DNA of 64,000 nt from Linanthus parryae (lineage: Eukaryota; Streptophyta; Magnoliopsida; Ericales; Polemoniaceae). A program made the translations under genes and the position numbers. The stretch is taken from the NCBI GenBank assembly GCA_023055425.1, contig JALGPY010000002.1, positions 117,316,088 to 117,380,087 on the forward strand, in the 5' to 3' direction. Within the stretch, counting starts at the first letter, position 1, and every line of letters begins with the position of its first letter. Positions 47,774 through 58,340 of this stretch are shown piece after piece. The notes under the pieces are model-generated. The model did no database searches and was not told the DNA's origin. It saw only the letters and a list, made by a program, of their open reading frames with translations.

Positions 47774-49223
47774 TGTTGGGTTTTGAAGTAGGTAACGCAG
47801 CGGAATAACAAAATTTAATTCTACTTCAATGCCCACCACGGATCTTCAGGAAGAGATATCATAACTGATAAGGGACATAGTATTGTGTACCTTTATTTTT
47901 GTGAGATTACACGAAGAATGATGTCCTCGTCTCTACGGTTGATCCACGTCTAGAGGTGAGATCTAGATTCTTCCTTCAAACAAGTGCTAGCTTGAACCCC
48001 GAGGAAGAGGGAAGAAGATCAAAGCAACAAAGGCACAAAGGGAGAGGCGGCCTCCTCTTTGAGCCGACGGGAAGGGGGCGGACGGGGCTAGGGTTCGGCC
48101 CTAGCTCTTGTCTTGCTCTCTCTTGCTTTCTCTCCCACTCTCTTTGTTATGTCTAATAACAATTAAGCGGGAAGGAAGATTAGGCCTCTTTATATACTCC
48201 AACAACTCCTTGTTGTTTCCAAAAAAGAGTTTCCTTATTCTAGATGAACAAGAACTATTCCCTTCATTGCAAATTAGTCCTACTAAGTTTGCAAGGTGTT
48301 GCACAATGATCCTTTTATTAATTAATCAATATTAATTAATCCCAAATCTAGCTCTACTCTATTTGACGTGTGACCCCATAGGTTTCTATATAGTTGTGAC
48401 CCCATAGGTTTCTATATAGTTGGTAGTAACTCTTACTAACATAGAGCGGTGTCTAGCAACACATCCATGCCACCCAACCAATAGAAATAGTCAGTGATCC
48501 CGACAAACCTCTTGTGCCCAATATGTCAAATTGCACTATCCCTTTGTCTCCATATCCGGATTGGACACGAGACATACATCGTCACACTCGTATATCCAAT
48601 CCATAGTTCCTCGATCTTGGGAATATGCTTATGCTTGCAGATAACATTAATATCTCTATATTGATTTATCTGAGTCTGGCCAGACATTCAATAAGCCTCA
48701 TCCCTCGAGTGGCCATGGATATTTACCCCCATTATGTGGGAGGGACAAATCCTATCTACATCACTACGATCTCTAAGCTTGCTTCCTATCACGCCCAATA
48801 GCCATCTTTATGATTACCCAGTTACGGTGTAACGTTTGATAACATCAAAGCACAATATTCCACAACTAGAGTTTGTAGTGACTTCAAGTCTAAGGATTGC
48901 AATTATATTAGCAATACGAAAAGAGATTGTGACTTGACATAATCTAATGTATCCTTTTCGTTGTGGGTCAATCCAGTATGCCATTACTCCTAATGCATAC
49001 CCATGTGTTAGACTTGATATCTCCATATCAATCTACCCACATACTAGTCTATATTTGATCGTCCTATTAATCACTATAGCGGACTAGGGATATTTAAGAT
49101 AAACAACACATTTTATCTAAGGACTTCATTTATTAAATATCACAATATATAATAAATGAATATTCTAGCCAAAACAATGTTCATACTAAATCTACGATTG
49201 CCTCTAGGGCATCTATTCCAACA
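47774..49223 (-). repeat. 5' LTR of nested copia element
   Basis: 1450 bp, partner of 40764-42189. TG...CA ends, then GCTTT. Contains the 26-bp unit TGACCCCATAGGTTTCTATA... twice in tandem at 48371-48422, where the other LTR has it once. Confidence 0.93.
48371..48422. repeat. 26-bp tandem duplication unique to one copia LTR
   Basis: Two perfect head-to-tail copies lie at 48371-48396 and 48397-48422. The 3' LTR has a single copy near 41354. The duplication therefore post-dates insertion. Confidence 0.9.
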
Positions 49224-49228
49224 GCTTT

Positions 49229-49600
49229 TGCATGTGTATATTGGAATTTTCGGCCAAAATTTAATTGTGTTTATGTACCACCTTCACCCGTATTTGGGTC
49301 ATAAAGTTTATGTTTATTTTCAAGATGTCTTCTACAACTACCGGTTCCATCTTTACTTTTAGTATAATTATTTGGATAAAGATTACAACATATTCTATCA
49401 CAAAGTTTACCTTCAAACATCATATTTTTAATCGTCATGTATTGCCATATATAATTACTTCTTCTACCCGTAGTGTCGGCACCCTTATTTTTTTGGGTAG
49501 GTCGATTATCATCGTTCGTTCTAGCCGTTGGCATACTTTGATCTAAACTATCGCCATCTATATCATAGTTATCGCTATCAAGATGAGAGGAAGATTTTGT
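49229..49600 (-). pseudogene. hAT transposase N-terminal BED zinc finger
   Basis: This is the 5' part of the hAT gene cut off by the copia insertion. The 87-codon frame at 49271-49534 reads MPTARTNDDN, then SNYIWQYMTI, then CDRICC, then a TGSCRRHLENKH end. This fits the BED zinc finger (aromatic start, C-x2-C, H-x3-5-H) that hAT transposases use for DNA binding. Further in-frame acidic codons lie upstream. The remaining part of the gene continues at 40763 after removal of the insertion. Confidence 0.82.
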
Positions 49601-50092
49601 GGGAATGAGTATGAAAAAAATTCACACCATTGTAGTGGTATTTATAGGATGAGTAATATTACTACTTTTCAATTTTACCCCTAAAACTAGCCGTTATATG
49701 GCAGTTGGGAGGGTTAAAATTGTCTTTTGTGAGCTACATACTCAGATTTCCAAAACTGCTCCTCCAATTAGCCGTTATTTTTCAAAAATTGGGGGCTAAA
49801 GGGTCATTTTGGCTTACTAGCCATTGTGAAGGAAGGCAAGGAAAAAAAAGTAACAGGTGGGATGCGCGGGCCGACCCGCCGGCACGTGCCGGGTCCGACC
49901 CGCGCGGGTCTAGCCAACATACATCCTGAACCGCCCATGCCCGGGCCTTTTCACTTCACCGAGCAGGCCGTGCTCGGGTCGCCTCCCCCGCGTGCCGTGC
50001 TCGTGCCATGCCGACCCCGGGTCGGGCCGGGTCGTTCCAAAACGACACGCGGGTCGGCACATGCTGCCACCATGATGTGTTGATAGACACCG
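49600..50092 (-). mobile_element. hAT 5' terminal region with GC-rich palindromes
   Basis: This is the non-coding flank of the hAT gene. From about 49866 to 50060 it is GC-rich with repeated GACCCG/CGGGTC motifs, including the 14-base perfect palindrome CCGGCACGTGCCGG (49879-49892). Such arrays are typical subterminal transposase-binding regions in RICESLEEPER-like hATs. The end near GATAGACACC (50092) is a plausible terminus, but the opposite terminus near 39120 could not be matched. Confidence 0.5.
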
Positions 50093-50099
50093 CTCAATG

Positions 50100-50794
50100 T
50101 TTGTAATTGTTACTGCCAATATAATAGGAACCTACAGGGTTACACACAAAAGGATTAAAATGGATATAGATGTTAATTGGTTGGACGAATTAACAGTTAA
50201 AATAACCACATATCAAAGTGCAACGACGTGCATATTTTGTTGGACTAAATAGCAAAGTGGACTAAACTGCTAATTAATCCAAGTATGGATCGGATTAGTA
50301 TTGGACTAATCCAAGTATGGATTGAATTAGTATTGGGCTAATCCAAGTATGGATCAGATTAGTATTAGACTAATCCAAGTATGGTTCAAATTAGTGGTGG
50401 GGAAGTTTTGTAATTAATAAAGAGTTATTAGTTATAAAATGTCTACTTCAAGCCCAATATTTCATAAGATGAAATAATTAGAGCAAGGAAGAGAAGAGAG
50501 CAAGAGGCGCACGACCCCTCCTCCTCCATTGTTGCGCTGCTTGATTTGATCATGCTCCTGATTGCTTCCTACCCTACAATGGTAACACAAACAGTAGAAA
50601 AAAATGCAGTTGCTCATCCTACGATGTGGATATCTGCAGAGACGTGGACATCAATTCTACGTAGGGATCAGTCAGATTAACTAGGTAACCTTATCTCCTT
50701 TATCACGTTATGAATGCTTCACATGCGATTCATGGAGGGTTTTGAACAGAAAATTTTGTATTTCCGCTGTGTAACCTGCATCAAAACCCTAACA
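50100..50794 (+). repeat. Copia-like LTR, probably solo or truncated
   Basis: The right end reads TTTCCGCTGTGTAACCTGCA, then TCAAAACCCTAACA. This is the same U5 end (plus orientation) as the reverse complement of the LTR scrap at 38820 and the copia LTRs. Upstream are a TATA-like TTATAAAATG near 50430 and four 32-bp repeats (50275-50402) in the U3 position. No primer binding site follows, so it is not a 5' LTR of an intact element. The left edge is uncertain. Confidence 0.5.
50275..50402 (+). repeat. Four 32-bp direct repeats
   Basis: Units start TAATCCAAGTATGG at 50275, 50307, 50339 and 50371, each exactly 32 bases with a few differences. They lie just before a TATA-like box, the usual place of U3 enhancer repeats. 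Confidence 0.9.
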
Positions 50795-51780
50795 TTGTCT
50801 CTTTCAATTTAAGTACTAAAGTCATTTCAAAATCCAAACAATATAGATATCCTCATGAATAATGAGTATTATATTTTGATATATAACGTAAGCATAAAAC
50901 GCTTGCTTGTATAAATATTTGGATCCTTCAAAAGAGGAATACGAATTCAAAAGAATCTTGACGAATGTGTGAATATGGTTATAATGCTCTACTACTTGAG
51001 AATTCAAAATCACGAGGAACATCCTCACTAGTTATAAATATATCTTAGTATGGATCAAGACCAACGTTGGTATCAAATAGTTTTCGAGAGGCATATAGCT
51101 CTGAAAGTAGCTAAAGGCACCTTAATATAATAGTATTATCCTACTATTAAATATTACTAAATTTGACTAAGAGTTTTAAAATTATATGATTTCATATAAG
51201 GAAAGAGTATTGACTATAACTATCAAGAAAATGTCAACAGACGAAAGGCATTGCTCGTGGTACATAATTATTCGCTAAGTAGGGCATAATGTGAAATACT
51301 TCAAGTACTCGCAGCACCATAAGTATATATACAATCTATTTTGAGACTTTATGTCCACTATTAAGTGTGTGACTCATGTTAAGGTTACTTGTCCGCTGTT
51401 TCGTGTGAGACTCATGTTGAGATTTATCTCCGCTTTTAAGCTGAGACTCATAAATGAGAAATATGATATAGTATATGTCATAAGAAAGTATCATAAGTAT
51501 CATCATCTCGTTGTGAGAATGATGATAATGTTGTGTTAGTATTGGTCACTACAGAACAACAAAATATGGTCTAAATGTATACAACTAAAAGCACGATCGT
51601 ACGAATCGAAAACTTATGAAATTCCATGGAGATTGGTACACATGAGAATTATTATTTACCTGAAGCAAATCAAATGTGTACACTTGCGAGAAATTTTGGG
51701 TGCATGTGTATGTGTGTGTGTATATATATATATTATTAAGTATGATTGTTAATCGTCTGCTATTAGAGTATTCGTTTTGC
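50795..51780. other. AT-rich stretch without recognisable gene
   Basis: Short open frames only. A short run with GTTGGTATCAAAT near 51068 recalls a primer site, but no LTR boundary fits. A (GT)n(AT)n patch lies at 51710-51732. Confidence 0.4.
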
Positions 51781-52260
51781 AATGACTTTTTTTTTAGGCA
51801 CCAAGAGGTTACAAATAGAGGGAGGCCAGTCCAAATGCTATTATTGCTGCAATCTTTTTTATTCGCTAAGATATTTTTTTCCTAGCAAATTTTTAAAGAG
51901 GCCGCCAAGAATAGTTAGCGGCGTTCTAGGCTGCCACAAACTCTATTGCTTCGCTAAGGTTTTTGTCCCACAACCTTTCCTAGGAAAGCTTTAACGAGGC
52001 AGCCAAGATGAAATGTTTTCCAGAAGAATATCATCTCCAATCCATATCAAATAGAATTTATTGGTCAATATCCACCACTTATGGTATGTCCATGTGTATA
52101 TTATGTGCTCGTAAACCTACTCTAATGCTTATATAAAGGGGCTTATAGTTGAAGTTTGAATAAACAATACTACAATTCTCTCCACATCTTTGTCTCTCTT
52201 TATATCCCGTCTCTCCCAAATATTCGATTCAAAACCAATATCAATTACTTTGATGATATT
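51781..52260 (+). mobile_element. Copia 3' debris and LTR-like promoter
   Basis: Two related blocks, TTCGCTAAG...AAAGAGGCCGCCAAG (51860-51909) and TTCGCTAAGG...TTAACGAGGCAGCCAAG (51951-52008), resemble the repeated AACGAGGC-type motif found downstream of pol in many plant copia elements. They are followed by a TATA box (CTTATATAAAGG near 52131) and a CT-rich leader. No coding region is left. Confidence 0.35.
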
Positions 52261-52511
52261 TGTTATGTTGATGAATACAAATACCCATCTTGCTTCATTA
52301 AAATCATTTTACAATAACCCCAATGCCTTGAGACATATACCACCTGCCCCATGGTATAAGCCCGGATAAAATTTGGGTTTCTTTTTTGGACGAAAATGTC
52401 CCAACTAAATTTATAAATTACACCCCCTAAATCAATGGCTCCTCCACCGTTTAGGAAATAATTTCGTAATTTCTTAACTAGAATTTAAGGAAAAATCATA
52501 AAAAATAAATG

Positions 52512-53428
52512 AAGGGTAGTGATTCTTACACCAGCAAATATGATGGTTACACGAGGTTTATGTTGTCATGACTTAATTACCCCTCTGCAATCATAGTTAA
52601 ATTTGTAGTTATTTCCTTTGCAATAATCTATTTTCAACAAGTTTAATATCATAAGATTTTACCACGATTTGATCTCCATTAATTTTGATATTCTTTTTAA
52701 AACACCGCTCTCTTCATTAATACCTGCCTACTTTAGACTCGCACAATCTCACAGCTTTAAAAATAATTAGTTGAAAAGACAAAGACACTTCAAGTTAATT
52801 TTAACAAGTCTAATGGAAAAAGTTTATATACGTCGTGTACAAACCAAAAAGACGAAACCAAATAATAATACACAGAACAGACCATCTATAAACTCTAACT
52901 TGTACCTGTTGTTTGCACAAAAGCATTTTATAACATGTAATTGAGAGTATGGAATCCATTTTGTAGAAAAATGACTTCAACATATTCACATGTAAGGCTA
53001 AGCTTTTTTTCTCAAAAAACAAAAAATATGTAAGGCAAGCCTACATGTGAATAATATGAGATTACGAAAAATTTCTGATTCCATACTGTTAAAATTCTTT
53101 CCAGCAAAAGTATGATACGAAGCCATTTTCAATTCATTTTTACATGGCAATTTATTCTTCCATCCTCTCCATGCTTTTAGCACTAAAGAAATGATTTTTG
53201 TAGGAAGGATGATGTTTTTTTCCCAAAGGTGTTACTAATGTTTTAACAAGATTACAAAATTTATGGAGATTAATTGTGGACTTTTTTAAAAATATCAAAC
53301 TTGCCAAAAATAAAAGATTTGAAAAATAATAGTACAGTACTAAATATGATTAATGGGTGGTAATTAAGTAATGACAACATAAACCTGATGTAACCATCAT
53401 ATTTGCTGGTGTAAGAATCACTACCCTT
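52512..53428. mobile_element. Terminal-inverted-repeat element A
   Basis: About 69-base inverted repeats (AAGGGTAGTGATTCTTACAC ... GTTGTCAT-ACTTAATTACC) lie at 52512-52580 and 53361-53428 and differ at only a few bases. The interior is AT-rich, with no transposase. Long terminal repeats suggest a Mutator-like non-autonomous element. Flanking target duplication is not clear. Confidence 0.75.
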
Positions 53429-53467
53429 TTCAAAAACTTCCCAAGAACACATTAATGACCTTTTCAA

Positions 53468-54475
53468 GGGTAGTAATAATTACACAAGTAAAATTAGCTG
53501 CTTACACCAACATTATGTTGTGAGGATAATTTTATGCTCATTGCATTAATTAAATTTTTTTGCAAATGATACATTACCCTCAATAGGAACTAAACACTTT
53601 TTCTCGGTATTCACACAAATTTCCTCAACGAATCAATTAATACCCACAACTCGAAAAGGTGGCAAGGCCCACTAGGCCACTAATCACCACCTACAACTAC
53701 CACTCCAAACACCAGCAGAACCACCACAAACCCACCTCCCACCGTCACAAAGCTGCCTTGATTACTCAAATCGGAACACCTTCGCCATCAACTACCCTCC
53801 ATGGACGAACACTGACTTCAACACCTTCACAGTTTCAAGTCAACCCCAAATTGGAACTCTCTGCATTAACTGAAGAACACTACCCCTCTTATCTTTTTCT
53901 TTACTCAACCCCAAATCCAAGATCAGAGAGTACTGAAGGGCACAAACCAACAAAATTAATGCTTGGATACTCGTGGTATTGTTGTTTGGAATCTTTCAAT
54001 TTGAGGGTTTCTTCCTTAGATTTGGGACTCTTTTTTTGAAGTTTCTTTGATCGATTTCCGGGAGTTAGTTCAGATTTCATATTTATATTGGGGGTTATAG
54101 TTTGAGCTCTTCTTTATGTTGCCTATAGATAGAAGAGAAGGTGGGCGGTAAAGTTATCCAAATGCATGCATTTTATGATCCTATTGGTGATCAGTTCTTA
54201 TCAAATGGCCGAGAGAGAAAGAGATGTTAGTTGGTGACTCAGGGTGGCAGTGGTGGTGGCTCCGTGGTGAATTTCCAGTGGTAGCTATTCTCAAAGAGGT
54301 AGATGGAAGAAAATGCAACAAATGGGAGGAAAGAGAGTAGGGAGAGATGTTCAACAGAGATAAGAAAAAAAAAATAATTGATAAATTAGAGTACCAATGA
54401 AGGGTAATTTTGTCCCCAACTGCTAAATGTTTGTGTAAGAAACTTTTTTACTTGTGTAATTATCATCACATGTGT
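53468..54475. mobile_element. Terminal-inverted-repeat element B
   Basis: The left end GGGTAGTAATAATTACACAAG and the complement of the right end (GATGATAATTACACAAGTAA) form inverted repeats of about 45 bases. The ends resemble those of element A. The 126-codon open frame at 53659-54039 (T/P/H-rich, MARPTRPLITTY...) has no known family and may be chance. This element is older than A, judging by end divergence. Confidence 0.6.
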
Positions 54476-54599
54476 TGCACTGTTGCTGCTTCTCTCACTT
54501 TTTTTTTTTGTTTTTATTTATAAAAACTAATTAATACCAATTACGGGAGGTAATAATAAAATAATAAATTAATGTATGAGTAATTAATTTAATCGTATA

Positions 54600-54630
54600 C
54601 TAGGTTCCACCCCGCGCGCGTTGCGCGCGG
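54600..54630 (-). mobile_element. Helitron-type 3' terminus
   Basis: On the minus strand an 8-bp GC hairpin (CCGCGCGC / GCGCGCGG, 54612-54630, 3-base loop) is followed about 12 bases later by CTAG (54600-54603) and then T. This is the classic plant Helitron 3' end, hairpin plus CTRR inserted before T. The body must extend to higher coordinates. The 5' TC end is not found in the window. Confidence 0.6.
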
Positions 54631-54954
54631 TGTGGCCTTGGCATATTTGCTTGTCCGGTGGGCGGAGATATACATTTACTAATGCAGGATTATTGTATAC
54701 CACGTTTGGATGTTATTTTATCGGAGTACTATGTTTTATAATAACATAGTTCGTCAATCTTTCTTATTATAACTACATAATATATGTGTTGTGCACTCAA
54801 ATTTGGGAAATTTTTAGCGGCTGATACAATGCTGTAGATTGAGTAGATTGAATATTTATTCAGTAGATTGACATAATATATGTGTTGACTGTACATAATA
54901 CATATGTTACTTTCCTCAACCACCCAACATCTATGTCTTTCTGATTTGGGTTTC

Positions 54955-55340
54955 ATCATTTATATGCATTGCTTGATGTAAATTGAAGATTTATTCAGTA
55001 GATTGAGTGGGGTTTATAGTATCTTGTGCTTGATTCACTTGTCTTGCAGGTTGCATTTATTGGGGATGTGTTTGTGTGGATATGCATGTCAATCAGTTCA
55101 ATGAGAAGACATGAATAGATGCTATGTATTACCAGTTGAGGCACAATCTATTCCATTGTCAACGCCTATTATCTTTCCCAATCAGCCATCATATCTCTCC
55201 TTTTGCTCTAGGTTTAATCATTTAGATGCATTGCTTGATGTGCATTGAAGATTTCTTAAGTAGATTTAGTAGGGTTTGCAGTATTTGGTGGTTGATTGAC
55301 CTGTCCTGCAGATTACATTTACTGAAGATGTGCCTGTCTA
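54955..55340 (+). repeat. Diverged tandem duplication of about 245 bp
   Basis: The block starting ATGCATTGCTTGATG at about 54963 recurs at about 55220 with the same order of motifs: GATTTATTCAGTAGATT, AGGGTTTGCAGTAT, then a TCTTGCAG/TCCTGCAG splice-like end. Non-coding as far as can be seen. Confidence 0.6.
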
Positions 55341-55463
55341 AGTAATCATGTCAAGCTGTTTAATTAAAGGACATGCAAACTTGATATGATCTTTTGACCT
55401 CCTTCTTTACTTCCGGTATAAAAGTATAAGCAGCTGGTCTAAGTTACAACATACTGTGATTCA

Positions 55464-55904
55464 ATGGATTCTGGTAAGGAAAATATCGATGATAAATGGG
55501 GAAAGACTACTAAGATGAAGAGCAAGGAGAAGATGAAGAAAAGTAAAAAATATCGGAGTGAGGAAGAATTCACAGAGGACGAGTCTGAGTGGGAGAGTTG
55601 GACTGAACATTGTTATGTAGTCGGGAAGGGCTCGGAGACTACTGTGTACTCAGACGCGGAGGAAGAAGATGACCTCTGTGGAGCTGATACGGCTTCCTCG
55701 TATTCGCTGAAGTTGAAGCATTCTGTCTCTCGTTCTTCCACTTCAGGTACAAAGAAGAAGGAAAAAATTATAGCTGGAGGTAGCGAAGACTCGCAAATGA
55801 AGAAATCAACTCTTCCACTGGACGCGATACCGGATAAGGGCAGCAAGAGAAAGAATACCGGAGAAGATGTTGAAGAGTCATGCAAGAAGAAACCAAGATT
55901 ATAG
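55464..55904 (+). CDS. Hypothetical charged protein with nuclear-localisation-like tail
   Basis: An ATG-led frame of 146 codons, ending TAG at 55902-55904. The product is highly charged: a lysine-rich start (GKTTKMKSKEKMKKSKK), an acidic middle (YSDAEEEDDLCG), a serine-rich stretch, and the end ESCKKKPRL, which resembles a nuclear localisation signal. No catalytic motif and no family I recognise. It lies on the plus strand, opposite to the RPA-like fragments. A CT-rich splice-acceptor-like sequence (TCCTGCAG, 55308-55315) upstream suggests it may be a last exon. It could be the disordered tail of a larger protein. Composition bias keeps confidence moderate. Confidence 0.5.
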   Translation: MDSGKENIDDKWGKTTKMKSKEKMKKSKKYRSEEEFTEDESEWESWTEHCYVVGKGSETTVYSDAEEEDDLCGADTASSYSLKLKHSVSRSSTSGTKKKEKIIAGGSEDSQMKKSTLPLDAIPDKGSKRKNTGEDVEESCKKKPRL

Positions 55905-55964
55905 GGTGTCTAGGTATTTTTTTTTTATTATTATTATTTTTTTTCCTATGTTATGCTGGGTCGT

Positions 55965-56690
55965 AGTTTCATGTCACGTCTTATGAGTAGTAATGTTGAG
56001 TTTGGTCATGTTTAATTTGCAATGGGGTTATGTACTGATGTCATCTTGGTCTATATTTTTGTCTATCAATGCATATTTTGCTTTCTTCATGATCGAAAAG
56101 TCGTTTAGAATGATGTATTATACTAAGTTATTAATGGATTGTTACAAATTGTGTATGGTTGATCGAACAAGTAATATTTCTTCATCTTTGTTTATTTCAT
56201 TTTTTTCCCCTTGTACGTAAACTGATGTGACTAATTTTCTTGTTCAGCAAGTTGTGACTGGATTTTAATATAACAATCGTGTATGTTGTGGTTGGAAGGC
56301 GATACGGTCATTTTGGATCTTCTTTGCGTGGTTTGTGTGTCCTTCACTCACGCAGCTCTGAAGAGAAGCCATATGCTGTAGAACATATCAACTGCTGGAA
56401 AGTCGCAGGAGTATTGGGGGTTGTGGAGATTCAGCAGTAATGGCTCAGATCTGTTTTTTAAAATATTAAATTGGATTATGATATGGTGTAATGTAGTTAC
56501 ATGTTAGGTCTTATGGGCAGTAATGTCAATTTGGCTATGTCTATCTTGTAATGGGCTTATGAAGTGATGTAATCTTGGTTTATGCTTTGTCTGTCAATGC
56601 AGTGTTGATTTGTGATGATCTCATGTTCGCTCAGAATGATTTGTTATACCATGCTAACCATGATTTGTATTGATTCTGCTGGATGGTTGT
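55965..56690 (+). repeat. Diverged direct repeat of about 200 bp
   Basis: A block at about 55965-56165 (motifs GTCTTATGAGTAGTAATGTT, AATGGGGTTATG, CTTGGT, TGTCTATCAATGCA) recurs at about 56492-56690 in the same order. It lies just downstream of the hypothetical ORF, so a 3' flank was duplicated. Confidence 0.6.
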
Positions 56691-57093
56691 AGTATTGATT
56701 TCACTGTCCTTGCTGTTGCTGTTATTGCATGATCCGGAGGAGGTATACTCATATGTGCATTGTGTTTGGGTGTTATCTGATTAAAATTACACTGTAAATA
56801 GTCTCAATTTGTGTGTGTCAAATCCCGTGTGATAATACAAGCAGTGAATGAAGAGTGCATGCGTAGCATCGTTGTTGATTCACACATGTGAATCCATATG
56901 CATCTACTGCATCTAACGGAGAACATGGGGGCAATAAATTATTAACTTCTGCATATTACATTTAGATAACAGGAAGGTAGACATATGGCATTGCAGCATC
57001 GTAGTGCGGAAAGTATTATAGCAGCGAGCATGCGTAGTATCGATAGGAGCATACACCATACTTCCATTCGGCAATGATTGTTATCGCTGCTTA

Positions 57094-57710
57094 TTATGCT
57101 CTTCGAACTTGGCGAACCACCCACCTTGTTAATCTTGGGTTCCTGTTCTGCGTGCATCTGAGTATGCGGACGTAGAATTTTTCTGCTGTGCCTCTTGCAT
57201 TTGCAGCTAGTAGGAGATTTTGTTGTTCCTGAATATGAAATTGTAGTTGGTGTTGTTATGGATTGTAGATGTTGCACATTTTAAATGATAAGAATACCTG
57301 TTCAGACATTGTTGACATTGTGACAAGGGTGTTGTCTAAGACAGTTTCAACAGGTAGCCCAAATATTGTGGCATCCATGATCCCAGTGTCATCCTGTAGC
57401 TCGACATAGAGGCGGCCACTGCAGCAAAGGGTTGTGAGGTTGTTAGTTTGCGTATATTTCATGTAACGGTACTCAGTTCCAGAAGTACATGTGTGTGTGT
57501 AAAGAATTAACGCAGTATACAGCAGAAAAATTGCTGGATATAGTGTATGATGAATATTTGTCTAACCATAATACTGCATCCTGGGTAGCATTGCCGCATT
57601 TATTGCAGATTTGTCCGAAGCACTCGTTTTTGCAGTTTCGGCATGCATTGAACCATGGTTGCTGCGTTGTTGGTATCGCGGTTATTGATACCTTCATCCA
57701 TGTTTCTCTG
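57094..57710 (-). pseudogene. RPA1-like ssDNA-binding fragment, copy A
   Basis: Three putative exons resemble the C-terminal OB-fold of replication protein A large subunit. Exon alpha (about 57710-57560) has ITAIPTTQQPWFNACRNC and a four-cysteine zinc ribbon (CRNC ... CNKCG). Exon beta (57418-57298, 121 nt) has LYVELQDDTGIMDATIFG and ends at a CAG/GTATTC donor. Exon gamma (57228-57094, 135 nt) has EKFYVRIL and RWVVRQV before the TAA at 57094-57096. The N-terminal DNA-binding domains are not found, and the alpha exon boundaries are uncertain. Plant Helitrons often carry RPA-like genes, and this one is on the strand expected from the 3' end at 54600. Whether it is expressed is unknown. Confidence 0.72.
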
Positions 57711-57959
57711 TATAAGGGCTGTCATATAATCAAATAGGTGTTAGTTTTTTGCAAATGTTATGCTGTGGACAAGACAACTAAATGGAAGAAATAAGTTACC
57801 AAAGTTGCCCTAGCAGCCGATATGTTGCTGAGTTCCATTGAAAGCCGTCGCACCAATTCTGTATGTTGATGATAGTCTGGATTGTGGAACTACTGCTTAT
57901 ATAGCATGCTTACTCTACTTAGTTAATTGAACTATGGCATACGTGATAAAATGGCACGC

Positions 57960-58340
57960 ACTTCAATGTTTTGCACATACCGAGGCTGCCACATGTCGAT
58001 GAAATGAAACATGTTCAGCAAAGTTGTGATGAACTTATATACGAATGTTAAGTGCGGTGGTGTTTGCTACAGTGTCAATATAACTTAGTGATATGTGCAT
58101 GTTCTGCAGCAGGATGCGGCCTCGATTGATTTCACATGTTGTAGTCGAGAACAATTTTCTAGTTGACGAAAGACTTTATCCGCTTCATATTATGAACTCT
58201 GTATTCATTTCTTATTACAAGTGTTATCGTAAGCTAAGTGAATGGCATGGCATATTGTCGAAAAATCATTTTCGAGTTCGGTTGCTTAATTTATCCTCCC
58301 AAGCGAATTAACCATCCAGTTATCTTTGTAGTATCGGTAT
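57960..58340 (-). pseudogene. RNase H-like (RVT_3) relic, second copy
   Basis: On the minus strand, DNWMVNSLGRIN, HAIHLAYDN and later pieces align in order with the gene at 62414-63053, but several stops (one after GRIN) and shifts break it. Nucleotide similarity is visible as GCATATCTCGCAGCAG versus GCATGTTCTGCAGCAG and as TAAGCTAAGTGAATG in both. It sits just upstream of RPA-like copy A, as the better copy sits upstream of RPA-like copy B. Confidence 0.65.

Noticed and set aside
50275..50402. CRISPR-like direct repeats
   Set aside because: The units abut without spacers and lie in plant LTR-like DNA. A CRISPR array would not be expected here.
53659..54039. 126-codon frame in element B as a real gene
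   Set aside because: Low-complexity T/P/H-rich composition inside a non-autonomous transposon. No family recognised.
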